Source: Aminobacter sp. HY435 (GTDB lineage Bacteria; Pseudomonadota; Alphaproteobacteria; Rhizobiales; Rhizobiaceae). From it: a stretch of DNA of 64,000 nt. Positions 9,115 to 16,929 of the stretch are shown here, piece by piece. The notes below the pieces were generated by a model, which saw nothing but the letters and a program-made list of their open reading frames with translations, did no database searches and was not told where the DNA came from. Where the stretch lies: NCBI RefSeq assembly GCF_027568395.1, contig NZ_JANKZL010000012.1, positions 156,311-220,310 on the forward strand. Reading direction: 5' to 3'. The position numbers and the translations under genes were made by a program. Numbering within the stretch: position 1 is the stretch's first letter; every line of letters starts with the position of its first letter.

Positions 9115-10692
9115 ATGCAGAAACAAATACGCGCGCTGATGCTTGGTACAGCGCTGCTGCTCACGGCCGGTCAGGCGCTTGCCGCCGACCTGGTGATGGC
9201 AATCAAGGCTGGGCCGGCTTCCATGGACCCGCATTTCACGGCAACGTCTGCCAATGCGGAAGCCACCAAGCATATCTTCGACACGCTGATCCGCTCGGGC
9301 AACAATCTCGAACTTGAACCGTCGCTGGCGCTGAGCTGGGAAGCGCTGGACCAGACGACCTGGGAATTCAAGCTCCGACAGGGCGTGAAATTCCATGATG
9401 GATCCGACTTCACCGCCGAGGACGTGAAATTCTCGATCGAGCGCATTCCCCACGTCACAGGTCCCAATCCGGCGACCATCTTCGTGCGCAGCGTCAAGTC
9501 GGTGGAAGTTGTCGATGCTCACACGGTCCGCGTGAAGACCGAAAAGCCGGCTCCCAATCTGCCGAATGACTTCATTCGCCTGTTCATCACCTCGCACACG
9601 GCGGCCGCCAACTATTCGACGCAGGAAACCGCTGCCGAAGGGTTCAACAGCGGCAAGGCAACGATCGGAACCGGCCCCTACAAGTTTGTCTCATGGGCGC
9701 CGACCCAGGACCTCGTCCTTGAGCGCTTTGACGGATATTGGGGTGGTGCCGAGCCTTGGGATCGCGTCATCCGCAAGGAAATTCCGAATGACGCGGCGCG
9801 CGTCGCCCAGTTGAAGGCCGGTCAGGTCGACATCATTTCCAAGGTTCCTGCAGCGGACGTTCCGGTTCTCGAACAGGATTCCTCGCTGGCGGTGGTGAAG
9901 AACGAGAGCATCTTCATCAGCTACCTGGAGTTCGATTTCCGCGAGGACAGCCCGCAGGTCTTTGCCAAGGACGGCGCCAAGCTCGACAAGAACCCGATGC
10001 TTGATCCGCGCGTTCGTGAAGCGTTCGATCTGGCGCTGGATCGTGAGACCATCGTCGAGTTCGCGCTGGAAGGCCTGGCTGTCGTTCCGACGCAGCTCGT
10101 GACCGCCAATATCTTCGGCTTCGACAAGGCGCTTGAAGCGCCCAAGTTCGATGTCAAGCGCGCCAAGGAACTGCTGGCGGAAGCGGGCTACCCGGATGGT
10201 TTCAAGATCACGCTGAACTATGCCAACGATCGGATGCCGTCGGAACTTGGGCCGACGGTTGCGCAGATGCTGGCAACCATCGGCATCACCGCCGATGTCA
10301 GTGGTGTGCCGGCTGCCGTCTTCAATCCGGCCAAGACCCGCGGCGAATATTCGCTCTACATGGCAAGCTGGGGCACGTTGACCGGCGAGGCAAACTACAT
10401 GCTGTCGTCGCTGATGCACTCCAATGAGCCCGCCAAGTCGCTCGGCGCGTTCAACGTTCGCGGCTACGCAAACCCGGAAATGGACAAGCTGATTGAGGAC
10501 GCCGCCGCCGAGATGGACGCGGATGCCCGTCGCGCCCTGCTGGAAAAGGCCAATGCACTGGCTGCAACGGACCGTCCCGACCTGCCGCTGGCGACGCTGC
10601 TCAGCGCCTGGGCGCTCAAGAAGGACAAGGTGACCCTGACGCCGCGCGCCGATGAAGACACCCTGGCGATGAACATCCGCCCGGCAAAGTAA
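9115..10692 (+). CDS. Peptide-type ABC transporter solute-binding protein (SBP_bac_5)
   Basis: A 525-residue secreted protein with an N-terminal signal peptide of about 23 residues ending ALA before ADLVMAIK. The family-5 signature KLRQGVKFHDGSDFTAEDVKFSIERI is at about residues 97-122. The start at 9115 places the signal peptide at the N-terminus; a longer in-frame start at 9034 would overlap the MarR gene and bury it. It lies 35 nt after the MarR gene and before an isoaspartyl peptidase. As the only binding protein here, it probably serves the divergent DppBC-ATPase complex at 4026-7566. Confidence 0.92.
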   Translation: MQKQIRALMLGTALLLTAGQALAADLVMAIKAGPASMDPHFTATSANAEATKHIFDTLIRSGNNLELEPSLALSWEALDQTTWEFKLRQGVKFHDGSDFTAEDVKFSIERIPHVTGPNPATIFVRSVKSVEVVDAHTVRVKTEKPAPNLPNDFIRLFITSHTAAANYSTQETAAEGFNSGKATIGTGPYKFVSWAPTQDLVLERFDGYWGGAEPWDRVIRKEIPNDAARVAQLKAGQVDIISKVPAADVPVLEQDSSLAVVKNESIFISYLEFDFREDSPQVFAKDGAKLDKNPMLDPRVREAFDLALDRETIVEFALEGLAVVPTQLVTANIFGFDKALEAPKFDVKRAKELLAEAGYPDGFKITLNYANDRMPSELGPTVAQMLATIGITADVSGVPAAVFNPAKTRGEYSLYMASWGTLTGEANYMLSSLMHSNEPAKSLGAFNVRGYANPEMDKLIEDAAAEMDADARRALLEKANALAATDRPDLPLATLLSAWALKKDKVTLTPRADEDTLAMNIRPAK

Positions 10693-10709
10693 TCCGGCAC
10701 GATACCTCA

Positions 10710-10736
10710 AAAGGCCGGGCTCAGCGCCCGGCCTTT
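10710..10736 (+). terminator. Intercistronic stem-loop after the binding-protein gene
   Basis: Perfect 11-bp arms AAAGGCCGGGC and GCCCGGCCTTT enclose a 5-nt loop TCAGC. It begins 18 nt after the stop codon of the binding-protein gene and ends 32 nt before the peptidase start. It could be a partial terminator or an mRNA 3' stabiliser that raises binding-protein output relative to the peptidase. Confidence 0.7.
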
Positions 10737-10768
10737 CCAATTCTGAAACCGGTTGAAAGGACTGAAAC

Positions 10769-11728
10769 ATGGCCAAGGTTGCCCTTGCCATTCATGGCGG
10801 CTGTGGAGTGATGGCCCAGCTTGACCTGAGCGAAGCCGAATGGACGGCCGCGCGTGTGGATCTGGCGCGCTCGCTCAAGGCTGGCTGGACCGTGCTGAGT
10901 GCTGGAGGCTCCGCTCTGGATGCTGTCCAGGCGGCGGTTGTGGTCATGGAAGATAGCGCGCATTTCAATGCAGGGCATGGTGCCGCATTGAACGAAAACG
11001 GCGTTCACGAGCTTGATGCCTCGATCATGGACGGCGCGACATTGGCGGCAGGTGCCGTCAGTGCGGCCCAAGCGATCCGCAACCCCGTCAAGGCTGCGCG
11101 CGCGCTCATGGAGAAAGGCGATGCCGTGCTGCTCACTGGCGGCGCAGCCGACCAGTTCGCCGAAAAAAATGGACTTGCCGTCGAACCGCAGGCTTATTTC
11201 ACGACCGAGCGTCGCGTTAAGGCACTCGCTGCGATGAAGGCCCATGAAGCCAGCGGCACTGCCGCTGCCGCAAAGGAATCCGAAAAACACGGCACCGTCG
11301 GCGCAGTTGCCCTGGACGCATCCGGCCACCTGGCCGCCGCTACATCGACGGGTGGCTACAACAACAAACCCGATGGGCGCGTGGGCGATTCCCCTATTAT
11401 CGGCGCGGGAACCTATGCGCGCGACGGTGTTTGCGCCGTATCCGGCACCGGCAAGGGTGAGTTCTTCATCCGCCATGTCGTCGGGCACGAAATCGCAAGC
11501 CGCATGGCCTACCTGAACGAGACCCTCGAGGCAGCATCGGGCAAGGTCATTCATCAAGACCTGAAGCCGCATCAGATCGGTGCCGGGCTTGTCGCCGTGG
11601 CAGCCGACGGCTCGATCGCGGCGCCGTACAATACCGACGGCATGTTCCGCGGCTGGGTAACCACCGACGGTGACATCTTTGTCGCCACCCATGACGAGGT
11701 TTTCCAGCTGGACGCGTTTCCGGCTTGA
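10769..11728 (+). CDS. iaaA: Isoaspartyl peptidase / L-asparaginase, Ntn-hydrolase family
   Basis: A 319-residue type 2 asparaginase. The autocleavage site is at Gly175-Thr176 in KHGTVGAVALD, where Thr176 becomes the N-terminal nucleophile of the beta subunit. Other family marks are the N-terminal IHGGCG, and STGGYNNKPDGRVGDSPIIGAG for the metal and substrate loops. There is no signal peptide, so it should act in the cytoplasm on beta-aspartyl dipeptides or asparagine after import. Its position behind a peptide-binding protein suggests that the operon salvages isoaspartyl peptides; the in vivo substrate is inferred. Confidence 0.9.
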   Translation: MAKVALAIHGGCGVMAQLDLSEAEWTAARVDLARSLKAGWTVLSAGGSALDAVQAAVVVMEDSAHFNAGHGAALNENGVHELDASIMDGATLAAGAVSAAQAIRNPVKAARALMEKGDAVLLTGGAADQFAEKNGLAVEPQAYFTTERRVKALAAMKAHEASGTAAAAKESEKHGTVGAVALDASGHLAAATSTGGYNNKPDGRVGDSPIIGAGTYARDGVCAVSGTGKGEFFIRHVVGHEIASRMAYLNETLEAASGKVIHQDLKPHQIGAGLVAVAADGSIAAPYNTDGMFRGWVTTDGDIFVATHDEVFQLDAFPA

Positions 11729-11734
11729 TGACGG

Positions 11735-11758
11735 CAGGCCGATCATGCGATCGGCCTG
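11735..11758 (+). terminator. Terminator-like stem-loop after the peptidase gene
   Basis: A perfect 10-bp stem, CAGGCCGATC and GATCGGCCTG with a 4-nt loop ATGC, lies 7 nt after the peptidase stop codon. It is not followed by a T-tract, so intrinsic termination may be weak, but the placement at the end of the operon is typical. Confidence 0.65.
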
Positions 11759-12227
11759 ATAGCCTGACACAATCCCATGTTGCTCGCATTCGAGCGACCG
11801 TAGCAGGCCCCTGTTGAAACCAACTGCCTCGCGGCAAGCCGCGAGGCATGGTCATGTCGCACCTTGCCGTGCCGGTACATCTGCTGCACGAAGAGCCGCA
11901 GACCAATCACGACATAAGATTGCCGGGCGCTGCCAAGTGCGTTGCCCCAGACGTGGCATCCGCTCTTTAAGCGACGGCCGGATCCCGCTGCTGCGGCCGG
12001 GAAGGCTCGCGCGCCGTTCGGCCGAGTTGCCATCTCATTTCAACCGAAATCCAGCCAGAGCGTCCGCCGCGTGTCGATCCGGCCAAGGCGGAAGCGCTCG
12101 CCGGGCCGTCTGATATGCCCTGTCGAAGCCTCTTTTCCCAAGCCTGCGACCGGGTGCGCAGCCATGTGCTTCCTCCGACCATGGCCATGGTTGGAGCCGC
12201 AACTTTTCGGTTGCAAGTCATCGAGGA
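11759..12227. other. Gene-poor interval of about 470 nt with a second hairpin
   Basis: I find no gene I can support here. A second strong stem-loop lies at 11825-11848 (TGCCTCGCGG, loop CAAG, CCGCGAGGCA). On the minus strand it is followed by AGTTGGTTT, so it could end a leftward transcript starting near 12.0-12.1 kb. A 96-codon minus-strand reading frame (11743-12033) spans this stretch but has no recognisable domain or ribosome-binding site. Confidence 0.4.
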
Positions 12228-12256
12228 ATCTTGCATTCATATCTTGCATACAAGAT
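12228..12256 (+). promoter_or_regulatory. GntR/MatR-type operator upstream of the malonyl-CoA operon
   Basis: A perfect dyad ATCTTG-CATA-CAAGAT lies at 12241-12256, ending one base before the ribosome-binding site of the GntR gene. ATCTTGCAT is repeated directly 13 nt upstream (12228-12236), and TGCAAG at 12212-12217 forms a wider inverted pair with CTTGCA at 12230-12235. As I recall it, the published MatR site of Rhizobium trifolii malonate genes is TCTTGTA/TACACGA, which this closely resembles. The dyad probably mediates autoregulation of the operon. Confidence 0.7.
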
Positions 12257-12267
12257 TGGAGGACATC

Positions 12268-12975
12268 TTGAGCCTGGCGGCGAATATCAGCGATCGAATA
12301 ATTGACGCGGCCCTCAGCCAGAAGTTTGAGCCGGGTGCGCGGTTGGGCGAGAAGGAAATCGCGTCCTTGTTCGAATGCAGCCGCACGATCGTTCGCGAGG
12401 CGATGGTCGATCTGGCGGCGCGAGGCATTGTTGTCGTCAGCCCGCGTAGGGGCTGGTTCTTTACCGAAGTCGACGTCAACAAGGCGCGCGAACTCTATGA
12501 GGCGCGCGAGATCATCGAGACCGGGCTGCTACGCAGTCTGGCCCGTCGCAATCGGACTCTCGAGGCGGCTCCGCTGGAGCGGCTGCGTGAGCATCTCCGG
12601 CTCCAGAAGGAGGCGGTCGAGGGCAGCGACGTAGGCCGCCGCAGCTACCTCCTGGGTGATTTCCACGTTTGCCTTGCCGAGTGCCTGGGCAACAGCATCC
12701 TCGCAGCCAAGCTTCGTGACCTGACTGTCCTGACCACGCTTTTCACGATGCGCCACCAGACGCCGAGCGACGCGCGCATGTCCTACAGCGAGCATGTTTC
12801 GGTGGTTGACGCCTTGGCGAGCAACGATGTCTCCGCCGCTGAGCAGCGCATGTGCGAGCATCTTGGGACGTGGGAGACGAAGGTGCACCTGGCGCGTGAA
12901 AGCGACCCTCTCGAAGGGTTGCGCAGGGCTTTGACCGCCCAAGGCAGCCTGCATTCGGACCGGGTCCGAGGCTGA
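12268..12975 (+). CDS. GntR family regulator, FadR/FCD subfamily, MatR-like
   Basis: A 235-residue regulator with an N-terminal winged helix (ISDRIIDAALSQKFEPGARLGEKEIASLFECSRTIVREAMVDLAARGIVVV) and a C-terminal FCD ligand domain with three helical histidine/aspartate positions (for example LLGDFHVCLAECLGN). I chose the TTG at 12268, preceded by GGAGGA at 12258-12263, because upstream in-frame starts would place the operator dyad inside the coding region. It is the first of 13 closely spaced genes, the last two of which are malonyl-CoA decarboxylase and synthetase; MatR of rhizobia is of the same family. A malonate-related effector is therefore a reasonable guess. Confidence 0.85.
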   Translation: MSLAANISDRIIDAALSQKFEPGARLGEKEIASLFECSRTIVREAMVDLAARGIVVVSPRRGWFFTEVDVNKARELYEAREIIETGLLRSLARRNRTLEAAPLERLREHLRLQKEAVEGSDVGRRSYLLGDFHVCLAECLGNSILAAKLRDLTVLTTLFTMRHQTPSDARMSYSEHVSVVDALASNDVSAAEQRMCEHLGTWETKVHLARESDPLEGLRRALTAQGSLHSDRVRG

Positions 12976-12995
12976 CCGTGGGGGAGGGAGGACAA

Positions 12996-13415
12996 ATGGC
13001 GATACGAAACACCATGGCCTGGGTGGACAGCTTGCGGTCGCAGGTGCCCACGCTTTCACCGGCCGCGTTGGCAGAACGGAAGGCGCGTGGCGATGCGCTA
13101 ACGCTGATCGATATCCGAGAACTTCAGGAATTGATCGACAGCGGAGCAATTCCCGGCTCCCACCATGTTCCGCGAGGGATGCTGGAGTTCTGGGCTGATC
13201 CGGCCATGGGCTACCATCGACGCTTCTTCACGGAGGACGCGGAATATGTCGTCTACTGCGCCGGAGGTGGGCGCTCGGTCCTGGCAGCGCTCGCGCTCAT
13301 CGAGATGGGCTACGGCAAGGTCTGGCATCTGGATCGCGGATTCGGAGGCTGGCAGGAAGCGGGCCTTCCCGTCGATGATGTGGCAGCGACGTCGCGCTGG
13401 CAGCGGAAGTCCTGA
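12996..13415 (+). CDS. Rhodanese-like domain protein (single domain)
   Basis: A 139-residue single rhodanese domain. The active-site loop CAGGGRS starts at Cys88, giving a six-residue loop of the sulfurtransferase type, and LTLIDIRELQELIDSGAIPGSHHVPRG (about residues 36-62) is the CH2A region. The ATG at 12996 has AGGGAGGA just upstream; a GTG at 12978 would add six residues. It has no signal peptide, so it is a cytoplasmic sulfane-sulfur carrier. It sits 20 nt after the regulator and 3 nt before the first permease gene, an unusual place for such a gene. Confidence 0.88.
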   Translation: MAIRNTMAWVDSLRSQVPTLSPAALAERKARGDALTLIDIRELQELIDSGAIPGSHHVPRGMLEFWADPAMGYHRRFFTEDAEYVVYCAGGGRSVLAALALIEMGYGKVWHLDRGFGGWQEAGLPVDDVAATSRWQRKS

Positions 13416-13418
13416 GCC

Positions 13419-14372
13419 ATGCTTACTTTCGCCTTGCGTCGTGCTGTTCTTGGCCTGCTGGTTCTTGCCACCGTGGCACTGCTTGTTTTCGTGGCAATTC
13501 GTTTCGTGCCTGGCGACATTGTAAACCAGCAATTGTCCGAAGCCGGCGCGGTGACGCCGGAGCTGCTGGAGCAGAAGCGGGCGCAGCTCGGGCTGGATCA
13601 GCCGATTGCCACGCAGTTCGGGCACTGGGCGAAGGGCGTGCTGGTTGGGGATCTGGGCAACTCGCTTTGGACCGGCCGACCGGTGGCCGCGCAGATCGGG
13701 GCCGCGCTCGTGCCGACCATGCAGCTGTCAATCCTGGCCATCGTGCTGGGGGCGGTCCTGGGTATCGGGGCAGGGGTTGGCGCCGCTTTGTGGCGAGGCA
13801 CACCCGGAGACATGGTGCTGCGGGTCACCTCGACCGTGTTTCTCGCCATTCCGCAACTATGGCTGGGGCTTTTGACGCTGACTGGCCTCGCCGCCATCGG
13901 CTACTTCATCCCGCTGCCCTATCGCAGTTTCTCCAACGCACCGCTCGTCAACTTGCAGCAGGTCATCTTTCCGGCGGTCACCCTGTCGCTCGGGGTTGCG
14001 GCAGCGCTGTCGCGACTGACCCGCTCCGCCATGCTGGAGGTGATCGGGGCCGACTTCATTCGGGCAGCCAGAGCGCGCGGGGTTTCGTCCTACGGCATCT
14101 ATGTCGGACATGGCCTCAAGAATGCGCTGATCCCGGTCATCACGCTGTTGGGGACGCAATTCGGGCATCTGCTTTCCGGCACTGTCATCATCGAGCGTAT
14201 CTTCAACATTCCAGGCCTTGGGAGCCTGCTGTTTGAAGCCGTCGCAACCCGGGACTACCCGGTCCTGCAGGCTGCAGTGCTGACCTATGGCCTCATCACC
14301 ATCATCGTCAATCTGCTGGTTGATCTGTCCTATGGCATGGTCGATCCGCGTGTCCGGGAGGCGCGCTCATGA
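13419..14372 (+). CDS. Peptide-type ABC transporter permease (DppB-like)
   Basis: A 317-residue permease of the DppB class. It opens with MLTFALRRAVLGLLVLATVALLVFVAIRFVPGD, the first membrane helix and periplasmic loop of the family, and carries LGTQFGHLLSGTVIIERIFNIPGLGSLL (about residues 242-269), the conserved C-terminal segment. It overlaps the DppC-like gene by 4 nt (ATGA). With the genes to 18957 it makes a complete peptide-class importer, independent of the one at 4-10 kb. Confidence 0.93.
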   Translation: MLTFALRRAVLGLLVLATVALLVFVAIRFVPGDIVNQQLSEAGAVTPELLEQKRAQLGLDQPIATQFGHWAKGVLVGDLGNSLWTGRPVAAQIGAALVPTMQLSILAIVLGAVLGIGAGVGAALWRGTPGDMVLRVTSTVFLAIPQLWLGLLTLTGLAAIGYFIPLPYRSFSNAPLVNLQQVIFPAVTLSLGVAAALSRLTRSAMLEVIGADFIRAARARGVSSYGIYVGHGLKNALIPVITLLGTQFGHLLSGTVIIERIFNIPGLGSLLFEAVATRDYPVLQAAVLTYGLITIIVNLLVDLSYGMVDPRVREARS

Positions 14373-15247
14373 CTCTTGCTGTCGAAGCCGCCGAGATGCC
14401 TCGGCGCAGCAGCCGTGCGCTCGCTATACTGCGCGCCCTGTTGCGTGACCCCGTGGGCTGCAGCGCTCTAATCATCCTGACCTTCGTGCTGTTGCTCGCG
14501 GTTCTTGCGCCATGGATCGCGCAATTCGACCCGCTGCACCAGGACAGGCGCGCCGTACTGAAAGCGCCGTCCCTGTTGCACTGGTTTGGCACTGACGACA
14601 TCGGTCGCGACGTCTTTTCACGTGTGTTGCATGGTACGCGCATCTCGCTGTTCGTCGGGTTGATGGTGGTGACCTTCACCATGATCGTCGGCGGCCTGAT
14701 TGGGATGATCTCGGGCTATTTCGGTGGCTGGGTCGATACGATCATCCAGCGTGTGGTCGAGGCGCTTGACACCTTGCCGTCGCTGGTCCTGTCGCTGTTC
14801 ATCGCGGCGATGCTGGGTCCAAGCGTCCGCAACGTCGTCATTGCCGTGACACTTGCCCAGATACCGCGCTTCGTTCGTGTCGTTCGCTCCGAAATGCTCA
14901 AGGTTCGCGGTCAGGATTTCATTGCCGCGGCGCAGGTCATCGGCGCGTCGCCGCTCAGGATCATGCTAACGCACGGCGCACCCAATCTCATGCCGACGAT
15001 GCTGGTGCTGGGGTCACTGGCCTTCGGCGTGGCGATCATGACCGAGGCAGCTCTCAGTTTCCTTGGTGTCGGGACGCCGCCCCCGCATCCGTCCTTGGGA
15101 ACGATGTTGTCCCATGGAACCCGGTTCATTGGCACCGCACCCTGGTTGATTGTCTTTCCCGGGCTGATGCTGACCATCAGCGTGCTGGCATTGAACCTCA
15201 TTGGTGACGCGTTGCGGGACGTGCTCGACCCCCGTCACCAGCAATGA
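14369..15247 (+). CDS. Peptide-type ABC transporter permease (DppC-like)
   Basis: A 292-residue permease with the OppC N-terminal helix, the DppC hallmark FGTDDIGRDVFSRVLHGTRISL (about residues 73-94), and AALSFLGVGTPPPHPSLGTML near the C-terminus. It starts inside the DppB-like stop codon. The binding-protein gene follows after 68 nt that hold a stem-loop. Confidence 0.93.
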   Translation: MTLAVEAAEMPRRSSRALAILRALLRDPVGCSALIILTFVLLLAVLAPWIAQFDPLHQDRRAVLKAPSLLHWFGTDDIGRDVFSRVLHGTRISLFVGLMVVTFTMIVGGLIGMISGYFGGWVDTIIQRVVEALDTLPSLVLSLFIAAMLGPSVRNVVIAVTLAQIPRFVRVVRSEMLKVRGQDFIAAAQVIGASPLRIMLTHGAPNLMPTMLVLGSLAFGVAIMTEAALSFLGVGTPPPHPSLGTMLSHGTRFIGTAPWLIVFPGLMLTISVLALNLIGDALRDVLDPRHQQ

Positions 15248-15250
15248 ATG

Positions 15251-15283
15251 TTCCGGGATAGGCGCGGACTTCCAAACCCGGAA
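15251..15283 (+). other. Intercistronic stem-loop before the binding-protein gene
   Basis: Arms TTCCGGG and CCCGGAA (7 bp, perfect) enclose a 19-nt loop in the 68-nt gap between the DppC-like gene and the binding-protein gene. It could act as an RNA processing or stability signal that favours the binding-protein message. Confidence 0.45.
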
Positions 15284-15315
15284 ACCAGTCAACAATCAAA
15301 ACAAGAGGGAACACC

Positions 15316-16929
15316 ATGCTCGAACGAATGCTGCACTACGGAAATGTACTGGGACGCATCACCCCTGCGCTCGCGCTGTCTGCTTCGTTAGCCTTGCCGG
15401 GGATGGCAGTTGCCCAGGAGGCGCCGCGCCATGGCGGCAAGGTGACGATCAATGTCCACGGCGAAGCACCGAATTTCGACCCGCTGGCGAGTACGGAATT
15501 CGGCGTGCATTCACGGCTGGGCCTGGCATTGAACCGGCTCATCGAGTGGAAGACCGGGCCGGACATCGCCTACGGCCAATTCGTTCCCAAGCCCGCCCTG
15601 GCCGAGAGCTGGGAAGTTTCGGAGGACGGTCTCAAATACACGTTCCACCTGCGCCCGGACGTGGTTTGGCAGGACATTGCGCCCGTCGCGGGCCGGCCTT
15701 TCGTTGCGGCGGATGTGGTGGCTACCTACGAAGCGATCCGCAAGGGCGGCGTTCAGAAGGGGCAGCTGGCCGCTGTGGACACCATCACCGCACCTGATGA
15801 CCACACGGTCGTGATGACCATGAAGCGGCCCAATGTCGTCTTGCTGCAGGCCCTTGCCCACCAGAACATGTGGATCCTTCCGCGAGAAGCCTTTGACGGT
15901 GGTTATGATCGCAACACCGTGGTCATCGGCACCGGACCGTGGATCCTGACCCAGAACGAGGCCGGCGTGGCGACGCGCTATGTTCGTAACCCGAAGTATT
16001 TCGGCAAGAGCGATGCGGGCGAGCAGCTTCCCTATCTCGATGAAGTCGAGATCCTGCCGATCAAGGACCTGAACGCCCGCATCATGGCCTTCCGCTCCGG
16101 CCAGATCGATATCTGGTTCGGTCCGCTCAACCTGACCCAGATGGAAGGGCTGAAGCAGGCGGTTCCGGATATGAAGGATATCCAGACGGTAGCGAACACC
16201 CAGAGCGAGCTGTATCTCAACCCGACCTTCAAGCCGTTCTCGGATCTGCGCGTGCGCCAGGCAATCAACCTTGCCATCGACCGCCAGGGCCTTGGCGAGG
16301 TCGTCCGCGGTGGTGGTGGCATTGGCGGCGTCGTTGGCGCGGCCCTGGTCGCCCAAACACTGCCGCAAGAAGAACGCATCGCGCTCTACGGCACGCCAGA
16401 CCACGAAAAGGCCAAGGCGTTGCTCGCCGAAGCCGGCTTCGCCGACGGCCTGACCTTCGAGCTTACGGTGCTGAACTACGGCGAGGAGTTTGTTCGAGAA
16501 GCCGAATGGATTCAGCAGGACCTCGCCGAAATCGGCGTCAAGGCCGAGATCAAGATGGTCGACATGGTGGCCGGACAGGCGCTGGGCAAGGAAGGCAACT
16601 TCCAGGGCATGTTCCTGATGATGAGCCCGTTTGCAGAGGCAAATGAGTATTTCACCACCCACTTCCTGAAAGAAGGCAACCGCAACTACACCGGGATCGA
16701 CGATCCGAAGCTGGTGGAAATGATCCGGGAACAGCAGGGCATCGCTGACCCCGCTGCGCGCCAGCAGAAGGTCTGGGAAATCCAGCGGTACATCTATCAG
16801 AACATCCAGAATCCGCTGCCGATCTGGGCAGCCGTGCTGCTGCACCCTGCGCAGGCTCGCGTCGAGGGTTGGCATCCAATGCTGACCCAGGGCTTCCCGA
16901 GCCTGCCCGAGGTCTGGGTCACAAAATGA
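15316..16929 (+). CDS. Peptide-type ABC transporter solute-binding protein (SBP_bac_5)
   Basis: A 537-residue periplasmic binding protein. The signal peptide is about 34 residues (hydrophobic ALALSASLALPGMAVAQ, cleavage before EAPRHGG). The family-5 signature YTFHLRPDVVWQDIAPVAGRPFVAADVVATYEAI lies at about residues 109-142. GAGG upstream supports the start. Its stop overlaps the ATG of the first ATPase gene. It determines the specificity of this importer, but the ligand cannot be read from sequence; the hydrolases downstream hint at a peptide-like or amide-linked compound. Confidence 0.93.
   Translation: MLERMLHYGNVLGRITPALALSASLALPGMAVAQEAPRHGGKVTINVHGEAPNFDPLASTEFGVHSRLGLALNRLIEWKTGPDIAYGQFVPKPALAESWEVSEDGLKYTFHLRPDVVWQDIAPVAGRPFVAADVVATYEAIRKGGVQKGQLAAVDTITAPDDHTVVMTMKRPNVVLLQALAHQNMWILPREAFDGGYDRNTVVIGTGPWILTQNEAGVATRYVRNPKYFGKSDAGEQLPYLDEVEILPIKDLNARIMAFRSGQIDIWFGPLNLTQMEGLKQAVPDMKDIQTVANTQSELYLNPTFKPFSDLRVRQAINLAIDRQGLGEVVRGGGGIGGVVGAALVAQTLPQEERIALYGTPDHEKAKALLAEAGFADGLTFELTVLNYGEEFVREAEWIQQDLAEIGVKAEIKMVDMVAGQALGKEGNFQGMFLMMSPFAEANEYFTTHFLKEGNRNYTGIDDPKLVEMIREQQGIADPAARQQKVWEIQRYIYQNIQNPLPIWAAVLLHPAQARVEGWHPMLTQGFPSLPEVWVTK

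Noticed and set aside
11743..12033. 96-codon minus-strand frame in the gap after the isoaspartyl peptidase
   Set aside because: Parts look mildly coding, but there is no ribosome-binding site or recognisable family, and its 3' end runs into the operon terminator; not enough to call a gene.
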